DNA of 26,036 nucleotides, taken from positions 1-26,036 of IMG/VR virus record IMGVR_UViG_3300021961_011213. One strand, 5' to 3'. Positions 1 to 6,013 of the stretch are shown here, one piece after another (the stretch's first letter is position 1; every line of letters begins with the position of its first letter). Source of the stretch: a virus. A model generated the notes under the pieces. The model searched no databases. It was given only the letters and a program-made list of their open reading frames with translations, and had not been told where the DNA came from. The position numbers were made by a program, and so were the translations under genes.

Positions 1-1300
1 CTCGGATAAGAGCATCTTCTGAACCAAACATTTCCTTGGCGATTTGTTTTGCCAGGTGGGTCTTACCTACACCCGTTGAACCCAAGAAGATAAATGAACC
101 AATTGGACGGTTGGGGTCTTTGATACCGATTCGGTTTCTACGGATGGACTTAACGATTTTGGAAACCGCCTCATCCTGTCCGATAACTTTCAACATCAAC
201 TCCTTATCCATGTTGATAAGAGCGTTGGTGTCATCGATGGACATTTTGCTCACAGGGATTTTTGTCATGTTGGAAACCACATCAAACACTTGTTCGACAG
301 AGATGGGGATTCGAGTTGTTGAAGATTCTTGTTCGAACTTCTTTTTCTCCTCATCGAGTTTTGCCAAGATTTTGCGTTCTTTGTCACGAAGGGCTGCCGC
401 CTCTTCATAGTTTTGCTTCTTGACAACATCCATCTTTTGTTGTTTGATTTCGGTTGCCTTTTGCTTGAGCTCTTCGATGATTTCAGGAATCTTCTGTTCA
501 GTTTGACTGCGAGCACCTACTTCATCCAAAATATCGAATGCTTTGTCAGGGAACTCACGGTCGGTAATATAACGGTCTGCCAACTGAACACAAAGGTTGA
601 TAATCTCATCGGAATATGAAACCTTGTGGAACGCCTCGTAACGGTCCTTCACATTGTTAAGAATTTCAATGGTCTCGGATACTGAGGAAGGGTCAACAAT
701 GACCTTTTGGAATCGACGCTCCAAAGCTCCGTCTTTCTCAAATGACTTTCGGTATTCATCCAAAGTGGTTGCTCCGATACATTGAATCTCACCTCGAGAA
801 AGTGCGGGTTTGAAGATATTGGAACCATCCAAACTACCTGATGAGTTACCTGAACCAATCAAGGTATGAATCTCATCAATGAACACGATGATGTTGGGAT
901 GTGATGACAGTTCTTCCAAGATAACTTTGAGTCGTTCTTCGAACTGTCCACGGTATTTGGTTCCTGCCACAACTGCGGTGAGGTCCAAGTTAACAATTCG
1001 CTTATCCAAAAGATTCTTGGGACATTCACCGTTTACAATGAGCATTGCTAGTCCTTCTACCAAAGCGGTTTTACCTGAACCAGGTTCCCCCAAGATAATG
1101 GGGTTATTCTTTTTCCTACGCGAGAGGATTTGGGCGATACGAACAATTTCTTTCTCTCTACCGATTACGGGGTCGAGTTTGCCTTGTTCGGCCAATTTAT
1201 TAAGGTCACGGGAAAAGTTGTCCAATACAGGAGTACCTGAGTCGGAGTTCATTTTCTTTCTGCCGATGTTCTTATCGTCGTCGTCCATTGTCTCGTTCAT
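1..1300 (-). CDS. clpC-like: ClpC-type AAA+ unfoldase, N-domain-less, 3' end outside window (partial)
   Basis: The first 433 codons are visible; the reading frame is open to the window edge. Domain order: a short acidic leader (residues 1-27), then directly the first AAA+ module with Walker A GEPGSGKT (71-78), Walker B IIVFIDEIH (137-145), sensor IGATT (175-179) and arginine pair ERR near 194-196. A ClpC-style middle region carries a UVR motif (about 292-315), and a second AAA+ module has Walker A GSTGVGKT (407-414). ClpC hexamers unfold proteins and feed them to ClpP. The family normally begins with a Clp_N double repeat of about 150 residues that binds adaptors; here it is absent, so adaptors would have to use the middle domain. 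The ATG at 1300 is the only sensible start. The gene is divergent from a UVR-motif protein, which supports a joint role. It could be called ClpB/ClpA-like, but the short M-region with UVR points to ClpC. Confidence 0.93.
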   Translation of the reverse strand, partial: MNETMDDDDKNIGRKKMNSDSGTPVLDNFSRDLNKLAEQGKLDPVIGREKEIVRIAQILSRRKKNNPIILGEPGSGKTALVEGLAMLIVNGECPKNLLDKRIVNLDLTAVVAGTKYRGQFEERLKVILEELSSHPNIIVFIDEIHTLIGSGNSSGSLDGSNIFKPALSRGEIQCIGATTLDEYRKSFEKDGALERRFQKVIVDPSSVSETIEILNNVKDRYEAFHKVSYSDEIINLCVQLADRYITDREFPDKAFDILDEVGARSQTEQKIPEIIEELKQKATEIKQQKMDVVKKQNYEEAAALRDKERKILAKLDEEKKKFEQESSTTRIPISVEQVFDVVSNMTKIPVSKMSIDDTNALINMDKELMLKVIGQDEAVSKIVKSIRRNRIGIKDPNRPIGSFIFLGSTGVGKTHLAKQIAKEMFGSEDALIR

Positions 1301-1376
1301 GATTATAAAATTTGATTTGTACAAAGGTTAGTCAAAAATCGCACATTTCCAAATCTGTAACACAAAAAAATTGTAA

Positions 1377-1409
1377 TTTGACAGATTGTCAGGTATTGGT
1401 TTATTTGTG
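1377..1409 (+). promoter_or_regulatory. Possible Bacteroidota-type promoter for the UVR-protein gene
   Basis: TTTG at 1377-1380 is followed after 21 bp by TATTTGTG at 1402-1409. This is one mismatch from the Bacteroidota primary-sigma consensus (TTTG, about 19-21 bp, TAnnTTTG). No late octamer is present in front of this gene, unlike most other + strand genes here. The promoter is inferred from pattern only. Confidence 0.35.
1379..1391. promoter_or_regulatory. Palindromic operator-like site 1 (TGACA-N3-TGTCA)
   Basis: TGACAGATTGTCA has 5-bp inverted arms around a 3-nt centre. It overlaps the TTTG element of the proposed promoter and lies in the shared control region of the divergent clpC-like and UVR-protein genes. 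Its centre is 42 bp from the centre of the second site, four helical turns, which favours binding of a dimeric regulator on one face of the DNA. Confidence 0.5.
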
Positions 1410-1418
1410 TTGTTTTAC

Positions 1419-1435
1419 ACTGACACATTGTCAGT
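1419..1435. promoter_or_regulatory. Palindromic operator-like site 2 (ACTGACA-N3-TGTCAGT)
   Basis: A perfect inverted repeat with 7-bp arms around CAT, sharing the TGACA-N3-TGTCA core with the site at 1379-1391. It lies 10 bp downstream of the proposed -7 element. The remainder of the 198-bp intergenic space (1301-1498) is AT-rich and shows no further gene or hairpin. Confidence 0.5.
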
Positions 1436-1498
1436 TATATGGTTTTGGTACAGGAGTTGACTAACAAGGGAAAAATAAACAATTAAAAAATTAAAAAC

Positions 1499-1921
1499 AT
1501 GTTTAGAAGAAGATTATTCGATGAATTTGATAACCTATTTAACTCTTTGATTAACCACGACCCTTTTGTAATGAAAGGTAAAACCTCAAAAGAGTCAGGA
1601 AATGATGAACACGGAGATTGGTCCAAAGAAACTTTCACTTCTGAAGATGGGATGATTCAGTTCACCACAATCTTCAGAACAAGTAAAGGTGATTCTGATG
1701 TCTCTGAGTCATCAGATATTAAACGACTTAAAAAAGAACTCGAATTGGCTGTTGAACAACAAGAGTTCGAACAAGCGGTTGAACTTAGAGATAAAATCAA
1801 AAATTTGGAATCAAACCAAGAAAAAATTTCGGACTTGGAAAAACAACTTCAAGAATCCATAAAAAAACAAGATTTTGAGAATGCTATTAAATTGAGAGAT
1901 GAATTGAAAAAACTTAAGTAA
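1499..1921 (+). CDS. Tandem UVR-motif protein, candidate ClpC adaptor (McsA-like logic)
   Basis: 140 aa. The N-terminus (MFRRRLFDEFDNLF) is followed by a polar linker, and the C-terminal half holds two copies of the UVR (UvrB/UvrC) helical-hairpin motif at about 76-104 and 113-140, each containing an FExAxxLRDxxK-type core. UVR motifs mediate pairing with other UVR proteins: UvrB with UvrC, and in Firmicutes McsA with ClpC or McsB. The neighbouring divergent ClpC-like ATPase carries a UVR motif in its middle domain, so an adaptor or activator role is a reasonable inference. The McsA zinc-finger cysteines are missing, so it is not an McsA orthologue. The start follows an A-rich leader with no Shine-Dalgarno sequence. 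The gene ends 24 bp before a strong terminator. Confidence 0.88.
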   Translation: MFRRRLFDEFDNLFNSLINHDPFVMKGKTSKESGNDEHGDWSKETFTSEDGMIQFTTIFRTSKGDSDVSESSDIKRLKKELELAVEQQEFEQAVELRDKIKNLESNQEKISDLEKQLQESIKKQDFENAIKLRDELKKLK

Positions 1922-1944
1922 TAATACAAACCCATGATTTTTTG

Positions 1945-1971
1945 ACCCCTGACGAAAGTTGGGGGTTTTTT
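1945..1971 (+). terminator. Rho-independent terminator with GAAA tetraloop
   Basis: Stem ACCCCTGAC (1945-1953) pairs with GTTGGGGGT (1958-1966), with two G-U pairs, around a GAAA GNRA loop (1954-1957). Six T follow (1966-1971). It closes the UVR-protein transcript and abuts the next late-promoter-like octamer. Confidence 0.9.
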
Positions 1972-1972
1972 A

Positions 1973-1980
1973 TATTTATG
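1973..1980 (+). promoter_or_regulatory. Late-promoter-like octamer TATTTATG
   Basis: It matches the TATTTAT(A/T) element found before many genes in this window, except for the final G. It sits immediately after the terminator and overlaps or directly precedes the candidate starts at 1978 and 1984, so any transcript would be essentially leaderless. Confidence 0.45.
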
Positions 1981-2292
1981 ATTATGGATGCTCCTTGGAA
2001 AAAATTTTTACATGAGGTATTAGAAGATGATTATAATAAATTAGTTGAACATTATTATCTTCTCAGAAAAATGTTTCAGAAACACAATATTGAAAATTGG
2101 CAATTAGAAAAAGGTGAGGGATTGACTCGGGAAATGTATATGATGAGAGATTACATCACTAATAGTTTGTCAAAAATTACAGGAGATTTAAAATCATATG
2201 GATTTTTAACACCAGAAAATCAACCTGAGTTTATTGATTACATTCAAAATAAACTCCGTATCATTGATAATGAAACACCTTTAAAAAATTAA
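1978..2292 (+). CDS. Small phage protein of unknown function, 104 aa
   Basis: Not recognised. Predicted to be largely helical, with a charged and aromatic N-terminal half (MDAPWKKFLHEVLEDDYNK) and no cysteine, signal peptide or membrane segment. Two ATG codons are possible, at 1978 and 1984; the first overlaps the TATTTATG octamer, so 1984 (102 aa) is equally plausible. An in-frame TTG at 1942 lies inside the upstream terminator and is rejected. The gene ends 3 bp before the KTSC-like gene and probably shares its transcript. Similar position and size to small late genes of T4-type phages, without a defined role. Confidence 0.75.
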   Translation: MIMDAPWKKFLHEVLEDDYNKLVEHYYLLRKMFQKHNIENWQLEKGEGLTREMYMMRDYITNSLSKITGDLKSYGFLTPENQPEFIDYIQNKLRIIDNETPLKN

Positions 2293-2295
2293 ATC

Positions 2296-2544
2296 ATGGG
2301 AGTAAAAAAAGAAACTATTGAAGGTACAAAAATTATCAATGAAATTGATTCTTCAACCATTGTAAAAAGTATCTATGACACCGAAGCAAAAGATATGATT
2401 GTTGAGTTCAAAAATGGGACTCAGTATAGATATGAGGAAGTACCTCACTCTACTTACACTAAGTTTCGTATGTCAGAGTCTCAGGGGAAATTCTTTTCAT
2501 CAGACATTGCAAAGAAGTTTAAGTATACCAAACTCGAAAAGTAA
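2296..2544 (+). CDS. KTSC-domain-like small protein
   Basis: 82 aa. The pattern S-x-I-x-x-x-x-YD, then VEFKNG-x-x-YxY, a conserved Pro (VP), and a final S-x-G-x-FF region matches the small KTSC domain (named after its Lys-Thr-Ser-Cys residues) seen in bacteria and phages. The family Cys is not visible here. Biochemical function is unknown for the family. It lies 3 bp after the preceding gene and ends 2 bp before a late-type octamer. The ATG start at 2296 has no Shine-Dalgarno sequence. Confidence 0.8.
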   Translation: MGVKKETIEGTKIINEIDSSTIVKSIYDTEAKDMIVEFKNGTQYRYEEVPHSTYTKFRMSESQGKFFSSDIAKKFKYTKLEK

Positions 2545-2546
2545 GG

Positions 2547-2554
2547 TATTTATT
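2547..2554 (+). promoter_or_regulatory. Late-promoter-like octamer TATTTATT
   Basis: Directly after the KTSC gene stop and 4 nt before the ATG at 2559 of the nucleotidyltransferase-like gene. This is unusually close for a T4-type late promoter, whose start site would fall inside the first codons. Confidence 0.45.
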
Positions 2555-2558
2555 GAGG

Positions 2559-3311
2559 ATGACACAATTATCCACAATTTTAAGAAGTTTTGCCGTTCAC
2601 GATATTCTAAATCCTAAGGTTTGGGATAATCCCGAAAACGCTTCTGAATCGGTAATGAAACCCAAGGTGAGAGAATCCTTGATGAAAATCGCTGAAAAAT
2701 TTCAAGAGACCTTGATGGATGATTTGGAAATTGAGGATGTTATCCTTACAGGAAGTTTATCCAATTACAACTATTCACAGTTTTCTGACTTTGACCTTCA
2801 TTTGGTCATTGATTACAATCAGTTTGGAAAACAAGCCCAACTTTACAGAGATTTATTTGGTTTAAAAAAACAAATTTTCAACGATAAACACGACATAAGT
2901 ATTTTTGGTTATGAGGTGGAACTTTATCCACAAGATGCCGAAGAGGCACACTTTTCATCAGGAGTTTATTCTGTGATGAAAGACGAGTGGATAAATAAAC
3001 CATCAAAAGAAAAACCTCAATTGGAAAAATCAGTTTTGACCACGAAGATTGACTCTTGGGTCAGTAAAATTGAGAACCTCATTCAAAGTATAAAGAAAGA
3101 AGGTTTAAAGGCAAACGAGAAAAATATTGATAAGTTAAAAGAAAAACTTAAGGATTATAGAAAGTCAGGACTTGAAAAAGAAGGTGAATACTCGTATGAA
3201 AATTTGGTTTTCAAATATCTCCGTAGGTCTAAACTTTTGCAAAATTTGTATGACACAATAAGTAGACAAACCGACAAAGAACTTTCTGTCGAGGTTAAAT
3301 TGGTAGATTAA
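2559..3311 (+). CDS. Nucleotidyltransferase-fold protein (Pol beta superfamily)
   Basis: 250 aa. Residues 62-84 read VILTGSLSNYN...SDFDLHLVI, the signature of the nucleotidyltransferase fold: a GS motif (65-66) followed by a DxD pair (D77, D79). A plausible third carboxylate is E121 in VELY. Such enzymes transfer nucleotides to proteins, RNA or small molecules with two metal ions. The substrate cannot be told. The C-terminal 90 residues are a Lys/Glu-rich helical extension. The start is set at ATG 2559; an upstream in-frame TTG (2553) overlaps the promoter octamer. Related genes of unknown role are known in T4-type phages. The catalytic residues look intact, so it is probably active. Confidence 0.8.
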   Translation: MTQLSTILRSFAVHDILNPKVWDNPENASESVMKPKVRESLMKIAEKFQETLMDDLEIEDVILTGSLSNYNYSQFSDFDLHLVIDYNQFGKQAQLYRDLFGLKKQIFNDKHDISIFGYEVELYPQDAEEAHFSSGVYSVMKDEWINKPSKEKPQLEKSVLTTKIDSWVSKIENLIQSIKKEGLKANEKNIDKLKEKLKDYRKSGLEKEGEYSYENLVFKYLRRSKLLQNLYDTISRQTDKELSVEVKLVD

Positions 3312-3324
3312 GTCTTATTTTGAC

Positions 3325-3332
3325 TATTTATT
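3325..3332 (+). promoter_or_regulatory. Late-promoter-like octamer TATTTATT
   Basis: In the short gap after the nucleotidyltransferase gene, 34 bp upstream of a second, better octamer. Either it is a tandem late promoter for the 56-aa gene or chance in AT-rich DNA. Confidence 0.35.
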
Positions 3333-3358
3333 TATTAAGCTATTATAAAGCGGAGCAA

Positions 3359-3366
3359 TATTTATA
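3359..3366 (+). promoter_or_regulatory. Late promoter TATTTATA
   Basis: Perfect octamer followed by GAATAA, the same extension seen at 17410-17417, and 13 nt upstream of the ATG at 3380. The spacing suits a gp55-type late promoter. Confidence 0.6.
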
Positions 3367-3379
3367 GAATAAACTCATT

Positions 3380-3550
3380 ATGGAAGAAGTAATAGAAGCT
3401 GGACAGTATTCTTATGAAGAGTGTTTGAAATGTAGTGGCACAACTTCAGAAGTACCTATGCCTCACCCAATCTATTCAACCGCAGATAATATACCAGTTG
3501 TTCAATTAACTGCGGTAGAACTCGGTGGATTCAACGGATTAAACAATTAA
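3380..3550 (+). CDS. 56-aa small protein with a CxxC pair
   Basis: A short reading frame (57 codons with stop) starting MEEVIEAGQYSYEECLKCSG and ending LNN. Support comes from the late promoter 13 nt upstream, the tight fit between neighbours (15 bp before the next ATG) and the CLKC pair at 15-18. Not recognised. It could be a small virion or accessory protein; the remaining residues are mostly polar, without a membrane segment. The ATG at 3380 is the only in-frame start giving this length. Confidence 0.7.
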   Translation: MEEVIEAGQYSYEECLKCSGTTSEVPMPHPIYSTADNIPVVQLTAVELGGFNGLNN

Positions 3551-3565
3551 ATTTAAATAAAAACC

Positions 3566-4735
3566 ATGGCAAAACTTAAACCAATCGGTAGTGAAAAATT
3601 AGAAGGTACCGAAAAATTGAAAAGAATTATGGAGATTGCAAATTATCAAATGCCGTCTTCTACTCTTTCTGAAAGTAAAAGTGATTATTCTATCGGTCTA
3701 TCCGATGGTCACCACTATCATATTGTGAAAGAAAAACAAGGTTATATTATCAAAAGAGGTTTGAACGAATCATCTTTGGATTATATGGGGCCAATAAAAA
3801 ATAGAAAATATTACACTTCTTATAGTCAGGCGTTAAAAAAGTTGAATCTTATTATTAAAGAGACAAATGAACTTAACGGAGAATCTGAGGAGGTGAAACT
3901 TTTCGGAGAGCAAAAGAAGTTTGTCCTTAAAACTCCTACACCTCCGGCACCAGCACCTGAGATGGATATTCCAGCAGTACCAGCAGAACCAATGGCTCTC
4001 CCCGAGCCCGAGTTACCTTCACCTGATATGGGTGGGGCAGATGAAATTGATGCTGAAATGAATTTAGATATGGAAGTTCCCGCTGATGAACCAGCTGATA
4101 TGGGTCAAGAATTGGAGGACAAAGTTTCTTTTAAGTTAATTCAGAAACTCACAGGTAAACTCACTCAAAAAATGAGAGCTCTTGAGGACCAAGAAGGTAT
4201 GACATCAGAAAATATCAAATATGTTATCAATATGGTTCTTTCAGCGTTGGATTTAACAAAATTAGAACCCGAAGATATGGAGGACATCATGTCTAAGTTT
4301 GAAGATATGGAAGCTGATGTTGAAATGGAGGAACCAGGAATGGGTGGAGATGAACTCGACTTGAATATGGACGCTGAAGTTTCGATGGAAGAACCAATGG
4401 AAGGTATGGGTTCAGAAGATTATGATTTTAATCTTTCTATCGGAGAAAGTAAAATTGATAGAGTATTGAGCAAGTATTTTGAAGTTTCCGACTCTGAAGT
4501 TGAATTATCTAAAAAATTGTTTGAAGGAAGACAAATTGAAAAAAACAACAAGATAAATTCTTTCAACTCTAAAATTGAAAACTTGTCCGAAACTATCGAA
4601 CAAGAATTAGCTGGAAAGAAATTTTTGGAGGAAAATACTGATTTCGAATTTGTTGGTAAAACAAACAAGAAAAATTTAGTGTTCGAGAATCAAAATAAAC
4701 AAATTAGAATTTCGGTTGAAGGTATAGTTCTATGA
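3566..4735 (+). CDS. Acidic Pro/Met-rich phage protein, probably virion- or prohead-associated
   Basis: 389 aa, no assigned function. The N-terminal 130 residues form a mixed alpha/beta module containing HHYHIVKEKQGYIIKRGLN. Residues about 132-185 are Pro/Glu/Met-rich and acidic. A helical core (about 187-250) includes KLIQKLTGKLTQKMRALED and VINMVLSALDLTKLEPEDMEDIM. A second acidic Met/Gly segment follows (250-290), then a charged helical region and a small beta-like C-terminus. Such low-complexity acidic segments are typical of core and scaffold-like phage proteins. The stop overlaps the next ATG (ATGA), implying translational coupling. The leader is A-rich with no Shine-Dalgarno sequence. 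Confidence 0.85.
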   Translation: MAKLKPIGSEKLEGTEKLKRIMEIANYQMPSSTLSESKSDYSIGLSDGHHYHIVKEKQGYIIKRGLNESSLDYMGPIKNRKYYTSYSQALKKLNLIIKETNELNGESEEVKLFGEQKKFVLKTPTPPAPAPEMDIPAVPAEPMALPEPELPSPDMGGADEIDAEMNLDMEVPADEPADMGQELEDKVSFKLIQKLTGKLTQKMRALEDQEGMTSENIKYVINMVLSALDLTKLEPEDMEDIMSKFEDMEADVEMEEPGMGGDELDLNMDAEVSMEEPMEGMGSEDYDFNLSIGESKIDRVLSKYFEVSDSEVELSKKLFEGRQIEKNNKINSFNSKIENLSETIEQELAGKKFLEENTDFEFVGKTNKKNLVFENQNKQIRISVEGIVL

Positions 4736-5130
4736 AGCGTTATCTAACTTATATTAATGGACTTGGTCCTGATTATAAGGGTGATAATCTCTACGAATTC
4801 ATTTTCTCTGAAAGTTTAGATGTATGGGGTACCTCTTGGGAATCTTCTCCCGCCAACAGTTACCCCACACCACCTGACTTAGAATTCATTAACAAAGTTG
4901 GTGTTTTAAGAAATTCTAACATCAAATTGGAGTTAATTCAAAATTCCAACTACTTTAATATGTCCGATGCCATGGACGGAGTAATAGCATTAGGTTGGGA
5001 AGTTGAGGATTATGATGAAAACAACAGGTTGGTTTTAAAATTTGGGGAGGAGGAAACCTCTATTAAAGATAAATTATATTCAAGAGATTTAGTTCTCGAA
5101 TTTGAAAAAAATGTTGTTTATGAAAACTAA
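4732..5130 (+). CDS. Conserved-looking phage protein of unknown function, 132 aa
   Basis: Begins MKRYLTYINGLGPDYKGDNLYEF and contains a Trp/Pro-rich stretch (WGTSWESSPANSYPTPPDL). I recall proteins of this type near the packaging genes of marine T4-type phages, but no function is established. The predicted fold is mixed alpha/beta, acidic, with no cysteine or membrane segment. It starts inside the stop of the previous gene (4-bp ATGA overlap), and its last 20 bases overlap the next gene, so the three form one translational unit. Confidence 0.85.
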   Translation: MKRYLTYINGLGPDYKGDNLYEFIFSESLDVWGTSWESSPANSYPTPPDLEFINKVGVLRNSNIKLELIQNSNYFNMSDAMDGVIALGWEVEDYDENNRLVLKFGEEETSIKDKLYSRDLVLEFEKNVVYEN

Positions 5131-6013
5131 AGACAAAATAATTAAGTTGATTGAAATGGGACTTCCCACTTCAACTTTGTCAAGGATGGATGAAAGTGAG
5201 ATTGAACTTCTTTTGAATAAGATTTCTTTATTGGAGCAAGGGGTTGTTGTGATTTCTAAGGAAAGAGCAAAGGAAGACCCCCAATCGTTGAAAGATTTAA
5301 CGGCACAAGATATCAATGTCAGAATCGAAGGTGAAGTATCAGAGGATGATGTAGACTTGATGGGTAGTCCTCAAGGTGGTGCAACAACTCAAGCACCACA
5401 CCAAGTACAATCACCTGATGGTATGGATGATTTGGGCGACCAAGAAATAGATAAAAAGGAAGATATGTCTGAGGCAGATTCTGATGAGAACAACCCTTGG
5501 GCTATTTGTCACTCCCAACTTGGTCCTAAGAAGAATGCTAAGTTTGAAAGATGTGTGAAATCCGTTAAGAAAAGTTTGGAGGAAGGAAAATCACCCTACA
5601 GTTTTTTTATTGAAGAAAGAATCGTATCTTTGGTTGAAAATTATTTAGAACCCAAGATGACAAAAACAGAATTTTTGGATATGATTGCAGAACAAGGTGT
5701 AATTCGCCGTTCTGTTTACAAACCTAAATCTATTAGGGGAAAATCAGGAAAATCAGGTAAATCAATTAAAATGAATCGTCCTATTGGTGATTTGGGAATG
5801 TTACAGGCGTTACCCGAGGCGGAGACAGAAACCGCACCAGTTAAACCGACCACTAAACCTGATACCAAACCCCGTACTCGTCCTGCTCATCCAGGAAAAA
5901 AACCTTTCGAGGGACCAAACCCTTCACCCAAGGCTTCAAAGAGAGATGTTGAACAGGCAAAAGAGGATTTATTAAAAGTTATCCAAAACATTCTCAAAGA
6001 TGGCAAAAAGTAA
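5111..6013 (+). CDS. Acidic phage protein with NPWAIC...RC cysteine module
   Basis: 300 aa from ATG 5111; ATG 5120 (297 aa) is also possible, and the in-frame TTG at 5102 is unlikely. Start 5111 is preferred because it follows a GAAAAAA leader. The N-terminus (KIIKLIEMGLPTSTLSRMD) is an amphipathic helix. An acidic linker leads to a short module NPWAICHSQLGPKK...FERCVKSVKK with two Cys, which I recall as a recurring element in marine phage proteins. A basic GKSGKSGKS stretch and a Pro/Lys/Thr-rich linker precede a C-terminal helix ending LLKVIQNILKDGKK. Function is unknown; position suggests a virion or packaging accessory. The last 14 bases overlap the following gene. Confidence 0.83.
   Translation: MLFMKTKDKIIKLIEMGLPTSTLSRMDESEIELLLNKISLLEQGVVVISKERAKEDPQSLKDLTAQDINVRIEGEVSEDDVDLMGSPQGGATTQAPHQVQSPDGMDDLGDQEIDKKEDMSEADSDENNPWAICHSQLGPKKNAKFERCVKSVKKSLEEGKSPYSFFIEERIVSLVENYLEPKMTKTEFLDMIAEQGVIRRSVYKPKSIRGKSGKSGKSIKMNRPIGDLGMLQALPEAETETAPVKPTTKPDTKPRTRPAHPGKKPFEGPNPSPKASKRDVEQAKEDLLKVIQNILKDGKK

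Noticed and set aside
36-1331. Long + strand open frames antisense to the ClpC-like gene
   Set aside because: The - strand frame carries all AAA+ motifs; the + strand translations show no domain and mirror its codon pattern.
1379-1435. CRISPR-like or transposon terminal repeats
   Set aside because: Only two short palindromes with no direct-repeat array, no transposase and no target duplication; an operator pair fits better.
1942-1977. TTG start giving a longer 116-aa protein
   Set aside because: The added codons are the terminator stem-loop and T tract; ATG 1978 or 1984 is more likely.
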